Of a stretch of 11,058 nt of DNA, positions 1-5,726 are shown piece by piece. Numbering within the stretch: the stretch's first letter is position 1; each line of letters begins with the position of its first letter. The DNA is from Bacillota bacterium (GTDB taxonomy: Bacteria; Bacillota; Clostridia; Acetivibrionales; DSM-2933), in NCBI GenBank assembly GCA_030705945.1, contig JAUZPS010000108.1, positions 1-11,058 on the forward strand, given 5' to 3'. The position numbers and the translations under genes are program-made. Under the pieces are notes generated by a model. It made no database searches. It saw only the letters and a list, made by a program, of their open reading frames with translations, and was not told where the DNA came from.

Positions 1-34
1 AAACTTGAACAAGGAATTTTTTGAAACGCCCTAA
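1..34 (+). repeat. R1 repeat, right-end fragment (copy A)
   Basis: This is the right-hand third of the R1 repeat, cut by the window edge. It carries the CTTGAACAAG mini-palindrome, the T-run and the terminal TTTTTTGAAACGCCC, followed by TAA at the expected duplication position. Whether the left part is present lies outside the window. Confidence 0.85.
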
Positions 35-60
35 GTATTAAAATTTTATAAACTTTGAAA

Positions 61-72
61 TTAAGCGCTTAA
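61..72. other. Perfect 12-bp palindrome
   Basis: TTAAGCGCTTAA is a perfect dyad ending five bases before the -35 box of the promoter at 78-106. Its position would suit an operator or a homodimer binding site, but it is short, AT-rich at the edges and seen only once, so the role is inference. Confidence 0.3.
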
Positions 73-77
73 AATGG

Positions 78-106
78 TTACAATCTTAATGATTTTGTAG
101 TATAAT
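78..106 (+). promoter_or_regulatory. Sigma-A-type promoter upstream of R2 and the PAP2 gene
   Basis: TTACAA (78-83) and a perfect TATAAT (101-106) are separated by exactly 17 bases, the preferred spacing for the housekeeping sigma factor. Initiation would be expected near position 113, so the transcript would begin about 15 bases before the R2 hairpin and then run through R1 copy B into the PAP2 gene at 410, giving a leader of roughly 300 nt. Confidence 0.6.
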
Positions 107-126
107 ATTTATGGCTTTCACTATGT

Positions 127-223
127 TAAAATCAATATTAATCTTACATTTAACCGAAAAAAAATAACGAACTGTTTTAACGGTATTTTGTGATAGATAA
201 ATGTAAAAGATTAATTGATTTTA
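127..223 (+). repeat. R2 long hairpin element (copy 1)
   Basis: An imperfect inverted repeat pairs 128-152 with 198-222 (about 25 bp with small bulges). Inside it is a second stem, 161-169 (AAAATAACG) with 181-189 (CGGTATTTT), one mismatch. The internal loops carry CCGA on the left and TGTGATAG on the right. The same structure recurs on the opposite strand at 10833-10937, with base changes on both sides of the stem that keep pairing. It lies just after a promoter and reads in the sense of the PAP2 gene. It could be a leader RNA or a MITE; which is undecided. Confidence 0.7.
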
Positions 224-320
224 GGTAGTATCAAAAAAACTTAGCAACTGGTCGTTTCAAAAACTTGATATAATGGGTTTTTGTCATATGAACTTGAACA
301 AGGAATTTTTTGAAACGCCC
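224..320 (+). mobile_element. R1 MITE-like repeat (copy B), TTA duplication
   Basis: Full 97-bp copy. The left end GGTAGTATCAAAAAA matches the inverted right end GGGCGTTTCAAAAAA at 12 of 15 positions. A second internal terminus-like sequence, GGTCGTTTCAAAAA (250-263), pairs even better with 307-320. TTA at 221-223 and TTA at 321-323 form a plausible 3-bp target duplication. It carries an extended -10 motif, TGATATAAT, at 266-274. It sits exactly at the 3' edge of R2 copy 1, between that hairpin and the PAP2 gene. Confidence 0.8.
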
Positions 321-409
321 TTAATAAAAATATCTTTTTAGAGATAAAACGCCAGAGAAATTAGATAACTTGCTCATTATTTGAAGGTGTTTTAGCTATA
401 GGTGATTTG

Positions 410-1093
410 ATGAATAAAAATAAAGTCTTCGGAATAGTTACAAGAATATTATTCCTGATTTCCCTCCCTTTAATCAATATAATTCATACAGCTTTAAATA
501 CTTATAGGGGAAATGTTCATATTCTAAGTACTTATATAGACATAAATATTCCATTTGAAAAAATTTTTATATTACCATATCTTTCATGGTTTTTTTATTT
601 CATGTCAGTTCTGGTTTATTTTGCTATTGTTGATAAAAAGAGTTACTTTAGACTTTTATTTAGTATTATAATGGGTAATTTATTGTGTTTTGTTGTTTAT
701 TACTTTTACCCAACAACTGTTCCAAGGCCTGATGTTCTTGGAAACGATATATTATCACAATTGGTAAGGCTTACTTACAAAAATGACAACCCATTCAACT
801 GCTTTCCAAGTGTGCATGTATTAAACGCGTTACTTGCGTCTATGTATCTTTTTAGTTATAACAAAAAGATCTTTGCCAGAAGTGTTGCTGTTATTGCATT
901 TATACTCATAACATTGTCAACTTTCTTTGTAAAACAACATTATACTCTTGATGCGGTTGCGTCATCTATAATAGGGATATCCATGTATGTACTGTTTACT
1001 TCAGATCATATCTGGAGTATGCATTATATAAAGAAAATGGTTTGTTTCTTTTTACCAGGCTTAGATAAAAAGGATTATGCAAAGTTGGATTAG
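410..1093 (+). CDS. PAP2-family membrane phosphatase
   Basis: A 227-residue polytopic membrane protein of the PAP2 (type 2 phosphatidic acid phosphatase) superfamily, expected to remove phosphate from a lipid or isoprenoid phosphate at the membrane. Conserved motifs are VPRP (residues 104-107), FPSVH (132-136) and a third motif with S170, H177 and D181. The catalytic histidines and aspartate are all present; the arginine usually following the serine in motif three is threonine, as I recall for the inositol-phosphorylceramide-synthase-like branch. Several hydrophobic segments span residues about 8-30, 52-73, 80-100, 137-148, 157-174 and 182-197. An upstream in-frame TTG at 407 is possible, but the ATG at 410 fits the AGGTGAT Shine-Dalgarno (400-406) better. 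The stop codon TAG is shared with the first base of R1 copy C. The substrate cannot be told from sequence. Confidence 0.85.
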   Translation: MNKNKVFGIVTRILFLISLPLINIIHTALNTYRGNVHILSTYIDINIPFEKIFILPYLSWFFYFMSVLVYFAIVDKKSYFRLLFSIIMGNLLCFVVYYFYPTTVPRPDVLGNDILSQLVRLTYKNDNPFNCFPSVHVLNALLASMYLFSYNKKIFARSVAVIAFILITLSTFFVKQHYTLDAVASSIIGISMYVLFTSDHIWSMHYIKKMVCFFLPGLDKKDYAKLD

Positions 1094-1187
1094 GTAGTAT
1101 AAAAAAACTTAGCAACTGGTCGTTTCAAAACTTGATATAATGGGCTTTCGTCATATAAACTTGAACAAGGGATTTTTTGAAACGCCC
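1093..1187 (+). mobile_element. R1 MITE-like repeat (copy C), inserted in the PAP2 stop codon
   Basis: Full 95-bp copy with TTA at 1090-1092 and TTA at 1188-1190. The PAP2 stop is TAG made of two duplicated bases plus the first G of the repeat. Removing the element and one TTA leaves GAT TAA, so the uninterrupted gene would also have stopped at the same codon, with TAA. The extended -10 motif TGATATAAT is intact at 1133-1141 and points towards the small ORF and proB. Confidence 0.82.
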
Positions 1188-1229
1188 TTAAAACTAGATT
1201 TTATATGTTTTGAATAATATTTAAATAAC

Positions 1230-1258
1230 TTGTACAAAATCTTACTAAGAACTATATA
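1230..1258 (+). promoter_or_regulatory. Candidate sigma-A promoter before the small ORF and proB
   Basis: TTGTAC (1230-1235) and TATATA (1253-1258) are separated by 17 bases. Both boxes are imperfect. As at the PAP2 locus, the promoter-like sequence lies just before an R2 hairpin, which supports the call. Confidence 0.4.
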
Positions 1259-1261
1259 TGG

Positions 1262-1318
1262 TAAAATCAGTTTCAGGCTTACATTTGTAATTGGTAGATG
1301 TAAAGATTAACTGGTTTT
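1262..1318 (+). repeat. R2 hairpin, internally deleted (copy 2)
   Basis: Arms 1263-1272 (AAAATCAGTT) and 1309-1318 (AACTGGTTTT) pair with one G-T wobble, and TTACAT (1279-1284) pairs with ATGTAA (1298-1303). The outer stem resembles R2 copy 1, but the inner AAAATAACG hairpin and conserved loops are missing, leaving a loop of only about 13 bases. It lies between a promoter-like sequence and the small membrane ORF, again in the sense of the downstream genes. Confidence 0.55.
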
Positions 1319-1345
1319 TGTGAGAAAACTTAGTGAGGTGGAGGT

Positions 1346-1447
1346 ATGAGAAGATATTCGAAAATAAAATGGTTTTTAATATGTATGTATACGTTTATAG
1401 CTGGATTTATATTAGGTTATGGTCTTGTAGTATTAAAAATATGTTGA
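1346..1447 (+). CDS. Small single-helix membrane peptide (33 aa)
   Basis: A short ORF not recognised as a known family. It starts with ATG at 1346, preceded by AGGTGG (1336-1341) at a spacing of 4, and ends with TGA. The product has a basic start (residues 1-9, with R2, R3, K6, K8) followed by one hydrophobic segment, residues about 10-31, containing a GFILGYG stretch with glycines spaced as in helix-packing motifs. This predicts a small inner-membrane peptide with its N-terminus in the cytoplasm. It ends 36 bases before proB and probably shares its transcript. It could be a real small protein or a translated leader affecting proB. No homologue is known to me. Confidence 0.5.
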   Translation: MRRYSKIKWFLICMYTFIAGFILGYGLVVLKIC

Positions 1448-1483
1448 AAATTTAATTATATATATATGTAAAGAGGGAAAGTA

Positions 1484-2302
1484 ATGAAGGATAAACGTGA
1501 GGGTCTAAGAGACGCAAAGAGAATAGTGATTAAAGTTGGGACATCCACCTTGACATATGATACGGGAAAAATTAATTTTACCAGGATAGACAAGCTGGTA
1601 AGAATTATCTCGGACCTTATGAATCAGGAAAAAGAAGTAGTGCTCGTTACTTCCGGAGCAATTGGCGTAGGTGTAGGTAAGTTAAAGCTAAGCGGAAAAC
1701 CCAAATCGATCAGGGAAAAGCAAGCAGTTGCAGCTGTTGGACAGTGTGAGTTAATGAATATTTACAGCCGTTTTTTTTCAGAATACAGTCAAATTGTAGG
1801 GCAGATATTACTTACGCGTGATGTTATTGAAAATGAAGGCGGAAGAAATAACGTTATTAATACCTTTGAGACACTGATTGAAAAGGGGATAATTCCTATC
1901 GTAAATGAAAATGATTCAGTTTCAGTTGAAGAAATTGAGTTTGGAAGATATAGAGTATTTGGGGATAACGATACACTTTCAGCAATAGTGGCAAAATTGG
2001 TTAATGCGGATTTGTTGGTTATCCTATCCGATATTGATGGTTTTTATGATTCAGATCCAAGGACGAATCATGATTCAAAAATGATTTCGATAATAGATGA
2101 AATAAATGAGGATGTTAAAAAATGCGCCGGAGGGGCCGGTTCTGATAGGGGGACCGGTGGAATGGTAACCAAGCTTCAGGCTGCAAAGATCACTATGGAA
2201 GCATGTATTGATATGGTTCTTATTAACGGACAAAAACCTGAACTTATTTTAGAAGTTATTGAGGGTAATGATATCGGTACTCTGTTTAGGGCTAGAAAGT
2301 AA
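1484..2302 (+). CDS. proB: Glutamate 5-kinase, short form without PUA domain
   Basis: Phosphorylates L-glutamate with ATP to gamma-glutamyl phosphate, the first step of proline synthesis, in the cytosol. The 272 residues form an amino acid kinase fold: KVGTSTL (17-23) for phosphate binding, TSGAIGVG (56-63), the glutamate/proline site region PIVNENDSV (138-146), FGDNDTLSA (159-167), LSDIDGFY (181-188) and GTGGMVTK (223-230). Enzymes such as E. coli ProB are about 367 residues with a C-terminal PUA domain; here the protein ends after the kinase domain, a known shorter architecture. Start ATG is preceded by AGAGGG (1472-1477). The usual partner proA is not adjacent: the next gene is convergent. 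Feedback inhibition by proline is normal for the family but cannot be judged here. Confidence 0.93.
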   Translation: MKDKREGLRDAKRIVIKVGTSTLTYDTGKINFTRIDKLVRIISDLMNQEKEVVLVTSGAIGVGVGKLKLSGKPKSIREKQAVAAVGQCELMNIYSRFFSEYSQIVGQILLTRDVIENEGGRNNVINTFETLIEKGIIPIVNENDSVSVEEIEFGRYRVFGDNDTLSAIVAKLVNADLLVILSDIDGFYDSDPRTNHDSKMISIIDEINEDVKKCAGGAGSDRGTGGMVTKLQAAKITMEACIDMVLINGQKPELILEVIEGNDIGTLFRARK

Positions 2303-2326
2303 TAAAAAAGATAAACAAATTATTAT

Positions 2327-2341
2327 ATAAGTTGCGAAAAA
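2327..2341 (+). repeat. R3 half-palindrome, single arm
   Basis: ATAAGTTGCGAAAAA matches the arms of the R3 palindrome at 5228-5311. Only one arm is present, placed between the proB stop codon and the terminator stem. It may be the scar of a longer element or a chance match; 15 bases with a GCG core makes chance less likely. Confidence 0.45.
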
Positions 2342-2343
2342 AA

Positions 2344-2385
2344 TTATAAATAAAAAACGCCATTTAAGGCGTTTTTTATTTATAA
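2344..2385. terminator. Bidirectional intrinsic terminator between proB and the PBP gene
   Basis: A perfect 18-bp stem (2344-2361 with 2368-2385) encloses the 6-base loop ATTTAA. The GC core GGCG/CGCC is flanked by an A-run on one side and a T-run on the other, so RNA from either strand forms a hairpin followed by U-rich sequence. It suits termination of both proB (+) and the convergent PBP gene (-). Confidence 0.88.
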
Positions 2386-2421
2386 GAATTTCTTAATATT
2401 AAGATCAATATTTTGTTCTGC

Positions 2422-2449
2422 TTAAATGTAAGCTTAATAATGATTTTAA
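2422..2449 (-). repeat. R2 half copy (one arm)
   Basis: Read on the minus strand, this matches the 5' arm of R2 copy 1 (reverse of 124-151) at about 26 of 28 positions. The partner arm and the inner hairpin are not recognisable. It lies downstream of the PBP gene rather than in a leader, which argues that R2 behaves at least partly as a dispersed repeat. Confidence 0.5.
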
Positions 2450-2472
2450 TATATTTATAACTTTATTGTATT

Positions 2473-4956
2473 TTACTGATTGGGTTGAATTGGATCTGTT
2501 GTGTCTCCATTATTATTGTTGTTATTAGATCCATTTTCATCTGTATTATTTTGATCTGTTGTAGTGGTGTTTGTATTTGTACCATCGTTGTTCGTGGGTT
2601 CGGTATTAGTAGTTGGCAACTTAGAAGGAGGTCCTCCGTGTGTTGCGCAATAGCCTGTTGGAGCCTCATATTTCCAGTCATCCGGGTATGGATCAGATGG
2701 ACTTACTTTAACATAAGGTATTTTTCTTTGAACAAAAACACTTTCTAAAAGGGAGCTCGGAGGACAGTTTGGTCCAAATAGAGAATTCCTTCCAAATGCG
2801 TCCTTGCTATCTTTACAAACCTGTTTTAATACATGAACATCACATATGTCGCCATCTTTTGGTTCAGTGCCGGGAAGGAAATATTCCTCTGTTATTGCGT
2901 TGCCTCTAGGATCCCTTGCGCAAAGATCTGATGGAGATTTGCCGGAGTATATACAAACTGCTTTCTTGACAACTCCTGATGGGCCGTTGAATTCTTTAGG
3001 CTTAAGGTTAGCATGAGCTTTTTCCATTACCGCATGCCATATTGTCAGGGCTTGGTTATATTCAGCAGACGTAAGTTTTAAATTCTTATCATATCCATAC
3101 CACGTTGCGCCTACATAATAAGGTGTAAAGCCTACGAACCATTTATCCCTATTATCGCTGGTAGTTCCGGTCTTACCTGCTGTTGGCATCTTGCCGTTCT
3201 GTATAAGGCCAAGGCCATTTATATTTGCAGTACCTATCCTACAAACATCCTTCATCATATTTGTCATAATAAAAGATGTTCCTTCATTATCATACACAAC
3301 GGTTGTTTTGGGCTTCTTCTCCAAGAGAATATTGCCATCTTTATCTAAAACCTTTGTGTAAGTTGTTGGTTCTCTATAAATCCCATTGTTAACAAATGGA
3401 ACATATGCAGCAGCCATGTTAAGCGCATTAACACCATTATGAAGACCGCCCATAGCTATTGATAAAGTTCCGTCTGTATCGATCTTGCGATCTATTCCGT
3501 CCTTCTTTAAATATTTAAGGGAAAGTGATGGTCCCAGCTTTAGCCATGTTTTTGCAGCAACAACATTTATTGAACGGTAGAGGGCAGTGTGTATCGTTAA
3601 TAGCCCAGAATAATCTCCTCTAGTATAGTTCTGAGGATAAGGCCCATAACTCACGCCATTGAGATAAGAAGGGGCGTCATCAATGGGAGTTGCAGCTGTT
3701 ACAAGTTTCTGATCTATAGCTGGAGCGTAAACAGCGATGGGTTTAAAAGTTGATCCGGGTTGCCGTTGTATCTGAGTTGCCCTATTTAATATGAGATCTC
3801 CGGTTTTTTGACCATAACCGCCATAAAGAGCCTTTACCTGTCCCGTTTTAGGATCAATTATAACCATTGCGGCCTGTGGATGCTGGGTTTTATTTATAAT
3901 TGGGAAATACTTATCATTTGTAAATACTTCATCCATTGATTTCTGAACATTTGAGTCCATAGTTGTATAGATTTTAATTCCATTGCTATAGATAGTTTTA
4001 TCCGCTAGTTGGGAAGACATCCCAGAAGCTACTAAATCTTTCTTAACATCTGTTATAACCTGGTCAACAAAATAGCTCTGACTTTTTACTGTTTGAATTT
4101 TGTTGTTATTTCCTGAAACAAATTTTACATCTTCCTTTAGCGCGCTCTGGTATTGTTCTTCATTTATAAAGCCAGACTTTTTCATCTCCATAAGTATTGC
4201 GTGCTGACGGGTGAGATTATCTTTTTTATTCTTATCTGAAACAGGAGCGTACTTGCCAGGAAGATTTGTTATACCCGCAAGACTTGCGCACTGCGCTAAT
4301 GTGAGATCTTTTACATCTTTGCCGAAATAGACATTTGAAGCTGTTTCAACGCCATAATAACTCCCGCCCATAAAAATTAAGTTCATGTACAGATCAAGTA
4401 TCTTTTCCTTTGAAAGGTGCTTTTCAAGCTGAATTGCCATATACTGTTCCTGAACTTTTCTTTTTAGAGTTCTTCTGGTATCGCCCGTAATGTTTCTAAC
4501 AAGCTGCTGTGTTATCGTGCTTCCGCCATGAGTGTTGCCTCCGGGTCTGAGAAAATTGAATACAGCGCTTGAAATTCGAATAAAATCAATTCCTTTATGC
4601 TCATAAAAACGTTTATCTTCAATTGCTACAAACGCGTTTCTTAAATTATCAGGTATGTAATCGTGATCAACGAGTACCCGGTTCTGCGCGCCTTTTAACT
4701 GGGCAATTTCTTTTCCGTCTGAATCATATATAAAAGAGGTAAGGTTCTTTAAATCTAACTGCTCAGGCTTTATAGGAGTGGCGGTTTTGGCATATCCATA
4801 TATAAGGCCTCCCAAAATTCCTGCGGCTGAGAATGAGATTAATAAAAATGTTACAAGAAGTATTTTTATTACGGTTATAATAAAAATAAATAATTGACTT
4901 TGCCGTTTTTGACTTCTTGTCGAAGAGCTTGAAACGGCTTTTGCTTTCGGATTCAT
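2473..4956 (-). CDS. Class A penicillin-binding protein (PBP1A type)
   Basis: A bifunctional peptidoglycan synthase that polymerises lipid II glycan strands and cross-links stem peptides outside the membrane. The 827 residues show a basic serine-rich cytoplasmic tail (1-20), a transmembrane anchor (about 22-54), a GT51 transglycosylase domain (about 80-265) with the catalytic glutamate E113 in AIEDKRFYEH and the GGSTITQQLVRN motif (144-155), then a transpeptidase domain with active-site S402 and K405 (GSTFK), S462/N464 (SIN) and KTGT (595-598). All key residues are present. A cysteine-containing C-terminal extension follows, ending in an Asn/Thr-rich tail (about 782-827) likely to be disordered. 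Start ATG has a strong AAGGAGG Shine-Dalgarno (4962-4968). It is monocistronic and convergent to proB. Calling it ponA would be reasonable but is not certain. Confidence 0.95.
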   Translation of the reverse strand: MNPKAKAVSSSSTRSQKRQSQLFIFIITVIKILLVTFLLISFSAAGILGGLIYGYAKTATPIKPEQLDLKNLTSFIYDSDGKEIAQLKGAQNRVLVDHDYIPDNLRNAFVAIEDKRFYEHKGIDFIRISSAVFNFLRPGGNTHGGSTITQQLVRNITGDTRRTLKRKVQEQYMAIQLEKHLSKEKILDLYMNLIFMGGSYYGVETASNVYFGKDVKDLTLAQCASLAGITNLPGKYAPVSDKNKKDNLTRQHAILMEMKKSGFINEEQYQSALKEDVKFVSGNNNKIQTVKSQSYFVDQVITDVKKDLVASGMSSQLADKTIYSNGIKIYTTMDSNVQKSMDEVFTNDKYFPIINKTQHPQAAMVIIDPKTGQVKALYGGYGQKTGDLILNRATQIQRQPGSTFKPIAVYAPAIDQKLVTAATPIDDAPSYLNGVSYGPYPQNYTRGDYSGLLTIHTALYRSINVVAAKTWLKLGPSLSLKYLKKDGIDRKIDTDGTLSIAMGGLHNGVNALNMAAAYVPFVNNGIYREPTTYTKVLDKDGNILLEKKPKTTVVYDNEGTSFIMTNMMKDVCRIGTANINGLGLIQNGKMPTAGKTGTTSDNRDKWFVGFTPYYVGATWYGYDKNLKLTSAEYNQALTIWHAVMEKAHANLKPKEFNGPSGVVKKAVCIYSGKSPSDLCARDPRGNAITEEYFLPGTEPKDGDICDVHVLKQVCKDSKDAFGRNSLFGPNCPPSSLLESVFVQRKIPYVKVSPSDPYPDDWKYEAPTGYCATHGGPPSKLPTTNTEPTNNDGTNTNTTTTDQNNTDENGSNNNNNNGDTTDPIQPNQ

Positions 4957-5165
4957 GTTACCCTCCTTAAGAAAAATTAATTATATTGTACTAAACCTTT
5001 GCAGCTGTAAATCCTTCTATATAATATGCAGCTAGAATAAATTTAACAGAAGCAAAATGTTTTACATAATTATAACACAAAATAAGGTTATTGGCTAAAA
5101 AATAAAATTCCAATAAACATGTATAAAATATATTTTTACCAATTAATTCATATTTTATTATGTTT

Positions 5166-5218
5166 TATATATTTTGCAATAAACATTTTCATCCTTTTTT
5201 TATATTGCAAAATATATA
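5166..5218. repeat. Perfect 16-bp inverted repeat
   Basis: TATATATTTTGCAATA (5166-5181) is the exact reverse complement of 5203-5218, with a 21-base pyrimidine-rich spacer. There is no U-run suited to termination and no similarity to R1 or R2. It may be a protein-binding site, a short MITE or a cruciform-forming sequence. Confidence 0.7.
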
Positions 5219-5227
5219 CATTGATTC

Positions 5228-5311
5228 ATAAGTTGCGAAAAGTTCAACTTTGATAGTAAAATGCAGACGTATTAGCTGCATTTTTAATGTAAAATCTTTT
5301 TCGCAACTTAT
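5228..5311. repeat. R3 palindromic element with nested hairpin
   Basis: Outer arms ATAAGTTGCGAAAAG (5228-5242) and its complement (5296-5311) pair over 15 bp with one extra base. Nested inside is a perfect 9-bp stem, AAAATGCAG (5258-5266) with CTGCATTTT (5276-5284), 9-base loop, followed by a T. One arm recurs at 2327-2341, so this is probably a small dispersed palindromic element rather than a unique site. Confidence 0.7.
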
Positions 5312-5412
5312 ATATATTAAAAGTGATTAATCTTATAAAACTCAATAACTTTATATTGGTGTTATCGATTTAATTTTATCCATTATTTTAAGGAAGCTTG
5401 GGGTCAGGAAGG

Positions 5413-5466
5413 GAAAGTCATGAATGAACTGAAAGTCATGAGGAAGCAGAAAATCATGAAAGAGCA
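5413..5466 (+). repeat. Three tandem 18-bp repeats
   Basis: GAAAGTCATGA begins at 5413 and 5431, and GAAAATCATGA at 5449, so the spacing is exactly 18 bases. The units diverge in their second halves. The period is a multiple of three, so in the frame of the ATG at 5420 each unit adds six codons. Confidence 0.7.
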
Positions 5467-5485
5467 GACCCTTAATTATCATTAA
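5420..5485 (+). CDS. Possible 21-residue ORF made of the tandem repeat
   Basis: ATG at 5420 opens a 21-codon frame ending in TAA at 5483-5485, with AGGAAGG (5405-5411) eight bases upstream as a possible Shine-Dalgarno. The peptide is built of three hexapeptide units starting with Met (MNELKV, MRKQKI, MKEQTL) and is basic and potentially helical. The TAA stop is also the left copy of the TAA duplication around R1 copy D. No promoter was identified. It may be chance coding within a tandem repeat; I rate it weakly. Confidence 0.2.
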   Translation: MNELKVMRKQKIMKEQTLNYH

Positions 5486-5585
5486 GTTAGTATCAAAAAA
5501 ATAACAGGTAGACTGGTCGTTTCAAAAGCTTGATATAATGGGCTTTCGTCATATAAACTTGAACAAAGAATTTTTTGAAACGCCC
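5486..5585 (+). mobile_element. R1 MITE-like repeat (copy D), TAA duplication
   Basis: Full copy of 100 bp, slightly longer owing to extra bases near 5502-5510. It is flanked by TAA (5483-5485) and TAA (5586-5588). This copy has TAA on both sides where copies B and C have TTA on both sides, and that co-variation is good evidence for a 3-bp target duplication. The extended -10 motif is intact at 5531-5539. Confidence 0.82.
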
Positions 5586-5588
5586 TAA

Positions 5589-5726
5589 GTGGAACAAGCA
5601 AGAATAAACAAAGAATAAAAATACATAGCTGTTTTAAAACTATGATTTAAGTCACGTTAAAATCATAATATTTTCATATATAATTATTTATGAAAGTGTA
5701 AATCAAAATAGATACTTATAAAATTC
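5589..5726. other. AT-rich 3' region of the CxC/CxxC gene with two small stems
   Basis: Two weak inverted repeats are visible: ATGATTT/AAATCAT (5642-5648, 5660-5666) and TTTCATA/TATGAAA (5672-5678, 5689-5695). They lie downstream of the minus-strand gene at 5727, but no strong GC stem with a U-run is present, so no terminator is called. The stretch from 5657 resembles a decayed R2 copy, which is uncertain. Confidence 0.3.

Larger units (their letters stand above)
4957..5480. other. Repeat-rich, AT-rich intergenic stretch upstream of the PBP gene
   Basis: Apart from the elements listed separately (inverted repeats at 5166-5218 and 5228-5311, tandem repeat at 5413-5466), no gene is visible. 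Read on the minus strand, TATAAT at 5068-5073 could be the -10 box of the PBP promoter, but no convincing -35 box was found, so no promoter is called. Confidence 0.5.

Noticed and set aside
407..409. TTG start for the PAP2 gene
   Set aside because: It would lie one base from the AGGTGA site; the ATG at 410 has better spacing.
1262..1318. T-box or other known riboswitch before proB
   Set aside because: No T-box TGGNACC sequence or other class consensus known to me is visible; the hairpin is too short and matches R2.
2463..2748. ORFs on both strands over the PBP C-terminal tail
   Set aside because: They are alternative frames of the low-complexity Asn/Thr-rich tail; the PBP frame is continuous and has family motifs.
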